This document shows, one piece after another, positions 61,851-64,000 of a DNA stretch of 64,000 bases (its first letter is position 1; each line of letters starts with the position of its first letter). Location: the NCBI GenBank assembly GCA_036874045.1, contig JAZBRI010000008.1:10493001-10557000 (forward strand), in the 5' to 3' direction. Source of the stretch: Cymodocea nodosa. Lineage: Eukaryota; Streptophyta; Magnoliopsida; Alismatales; Cymodoceaceae. The notes below the pieces were generated by a model. That model saw only the letters and a list, made by a program, of their open reading frames with translations. It did no database searches and was not told the DNA's origin. The position numbers and the translations under genes are program-made.

Positions 61851-63926
61851 TCATTGTCTTCGAAAAATATTGATTAGAGTATCTGAAATTTGCCTTGCAA
61901 TTTCTATACTTCCTTTGTTTATTTAATCAATTACTGCTTGATCTAAATCATTTTGTGAAACTTGTGATGGTTGTTGTAAAAATTCAGTATTTATGTCTGT
62001 ATTTAAAACTGTAAGTACATCTGTATTTATACCTGTATTCGTATCTATATGTTGTTGTTGTTCTGAAAACTATGTCGATTGTTGCTATTGTTGTTGTGAC
62101 AGAGTTTAATGATCCTATTGTAGTTGTTGTTGTTGAATTACAAGTGTATCTGTTTCCTAGTATTTCTATAGTTCCTTTGTAAAGAAAGATCTTGACTTTT
62201 TAATCTTTCTGTGGCCAAGGTGTAATATCTGCTTGACTTGCCACAATTCTCAAAATTGTATCACCATAAAATAATTTACTCTGCAAATTTAAGATATGAG
62301 ACACAAAAATATCATACCAATTCACCAGTATATGGTTAATTAATGCATATGTAGCATAAAGACAGCATCTGCCAACTTCTACCCTATGACCAAACCTTTG
62401 AAAGAGTGAAGCATGCAGTATTTTTGCAATAAAATGTGCTTGGCCATTTAAATCATTTAGTAATCTCATTGGATTGTTGGCAGTCGGATCTTTGGCTAAA
62501 CTTTTAATGTCCCATCCTAACTAATAAACCTGTTTTCTTTTTGATAATTTAACTCTATTTTTAGACCAAGTACTTGATAAAGTAATTCTGAAGTTAAATA
62601 TATGTCGTAGTCTTGTATATTGGAAACAGGAATACCTTCTTCCACTATTAAGTTTGAGTAAAAATAACTTACAAGTTCTGGTATAACAAGATGGCCTGGT
62701 TGTTGTAGAAGCAGAGTCAACAAACCTTGAAATGCAAACATTTCTCGTATATGTGCCATCCCTTCAAACTTAACTAGTCTTGAATATAAAACTATAAAAG
62801 TTTTATATGTTTGAAATTTTTCATAACAGGAACTATTTCTGAACCATAATAATGTATTTTCATCTAAATTCTATTCAGAATTAATTATTTTCCTGTCATG
62901 ATGTTCAGATCTGGGACTGGTTTCAATATTATCAGTAGTATCTATATTTTCAGATCTTTCAGAATTAGTGGAATTTCTATCAAAGCTAGTATAAATGTCT
63001 GAAATATATGTTATTGTCGTATCAATAATCTGCTAAAATTCCTCTATTTGATCTTCTTGAAACATATTAGTAGTAACAGTCTCTGTATTAATCTGTCTAT
63101 CAACAACATTTATCTTTATGATTAATCTATACAACAATTGTCTCTGTATGAAAGAATGTTCTATAATAGAGTCATTCTGTTTTTCTAAAATTTCTATAAT
63201 TGAGACATTGGTAGTGTTATATTCTATTTGTAACTGTGTAGTTTGTTGATTATATACATTTATCAACAAATATAATGTATACTATAACAAACATAACCAC
63301 ATATATAAATTGTAGTATAAGCAACTATACCAAAAATCAAAAGTCTCTATCTGAGATACAGTAAGAGGAAGAATATCTGTACATTCCTCTTCAGATGAAA
63401 TATCTTCAAAATTCATAGACTCAGTGTCTATGTCATCAAAAATATCATCAAAATTGATATCATCTGTATATGTATCATTAAAATTTCCTACATGTTCTCG
63501 TTCCATAGGAAAAGAATGTGGACTTGCAGCATGATGTGAAAAACTATCCATTATATTAAAAGAAACATTACGCACTAATGTGACACAATACCTTAGAGTG
63601 TATGCTTGTAATCCGATATTTGTCACATCTACTGGGATTCTTGACACAAAAGTTTGTCCAACTTCTACAATGGAACATAGTTTTCCATTTTTCAATGATT
63701 CTTTTCTTTGCTGCAATATGCCTTGTACACTTGCAGTCAATCCAAAATATTCTAATGTCTTCTTCTTTTTCCAACTATATGGCTACAGTGTTTCTGGTTG
63801 TTTAGGAGGTTCTAAAGTTTTCTTAATTTCTCCTGTTAAAGGCACCTATGGTTTTGATGGTCCTTCACCATGATGCCTAGGTTGCAATAATGGAATATAG
63901 AGTTTTAAGCTCTCAACCTCTGCCAT
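61851..63926 (-). pseudogene. ORF3 of copia-B, PF20167-like
   Basis: About 690 codons from ATG 63926 (MAEVESLKLYIPLLQPRHH) to TGA at 61851. It could extend further upstream, because the frame is open to the window edge. Stops at about 63848 and 63785 and a frame change near 62515. Domains: N-terminal LQQRKESLKNGKL and RIPVDVTNIG; acidic middle (NFDDIFDDIDTESMNFEDIS); PF20167-like AHIREMFAFQGLLTLLLQ, LVSYFYSNLIVEEG, LLYQVLGLK, LNGQAHFIAKILHASLFQR, YATYALINHILVNW, LFYGDTI. It ends with Gln-rich runs and a helix (IEIARQISDTLINIFRR) like copia-A ORF3. Function unknown; no signal or membrane segment. Confidence 0.75.
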
Positions 63927-64000
63927 TTTTAGTTGATAAACTTTTTGTCCTTCACTTCGAAGGCCCATTTTCCAAATGGCAGTTTTTTGTTCATTAATAA

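Larger units (their letters stand above)
60281..64000 (-). mobile_element. Copia-B element B2: 3' LTR and ORF3, runs off window
   Basis: 3' LTR 60281-61517 (outer end TATAGG instead of TGTAGG, inner end CCTAACA), terminal polypurine tract 61518-61532, second tract GGGGGAGAAG (minus) near 61572-61585, noncoding 61533-61850, then ORF3-B. Gag and pol would lie beyond 64000. Same design as copia-A but with clearly different LTR and ORF3 sequence. Confidence 0.83.

Overview
The window is plant nuclear DNA, AT-rich and made almost entirely of nested, decayed LTR retrotransposons; the species cannot be read from it. Plant signs are Ty1/copia elements with tRNA-Met primer sites and Sirevirus-like gag, Athila-like Ty3/gypsy elements with the AAGTATGGGG polypurine tract, a plant F-box gene, a DUF4283-type fragment and the Putative plant transposon protein domain (PF20167-like). 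I see no unbroken host gene, no tRNA or rRNA, and nothing prokaryotic.

Layout. 1-4962: gypsy fragment H (minus strand), the 3' part of pol followed by a 741-codon accessory ORF (aORF). 4963-14378: copia-A copy A1 (minus), with gag, a pol lacking integrase and most of RT, an almost intact 750-codon third ORF (ORF3), and its 5' LTR. 14379-15778: 3' end and LTR of copia-B (plus). 15779-17450 and 46849-48430: the two halves of gypsy LTR F (plus), split by copia LTR C (about 17450-17906 and 29272-29553). 17907-29266: copia-A copy A2 (plus), flanked by the 5-bp duplication AGAAA. 29554-46843: a 17.3 kb gypsy element E (minus), flanked by the duplication GTCCT. 48431-50107 and 58013-60280: gypsy fragment G (minus), holding aORF pieces and a 678-bp tandem array. 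50108-52961: copia-A 3' end A3 (minus). 52962-58012: a chimera with a copia-A 5' LTR and gag and a copia-B 3' LTR. 60281-64000: 3' half of copia-B copy B2 (minus), with its own ORF3.

The central observation is that unrelated element families share parts. (1) Three families in two superfamilies carry a long sense ORF downstream of pol with the same plan: charged N-terminal half, PF20167-like C-terminal half, short coil or Gln-rich tail. (2) About 1 kb of noncoding DNA is homologous between the pol-ORF3 spacer of copia-A and the region before the 3' LTR of gypsy E. (3) About 200 bp are shared between the copia-A and gypsy LTRs. (4) Both use the same short dialects, TAACTCAACG/CGTTGAGTTA and AACTTAACGAGTT, with CACGTG boxes. 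ORF3 and the aORF each have a TATA-like box 80-100 bp before their ATG, which suggests separate transcripts.

Element E is the strangest unit. Its gag N-terminal part lies after integrase and the aORF, and is followed by a full-length F-box frame with one stop codon. Copy A2 carries a DUF4283-type coding fragment in place of its primer site and 5' gag. Wherever copies can be compared, premature stops are mostly CAG to TAG or TGG to TAG/TGA, as expected from decay of methylated cytosine. Coordinates of nested boundaries without target-site duplications are good to roughly 10-30 bp.
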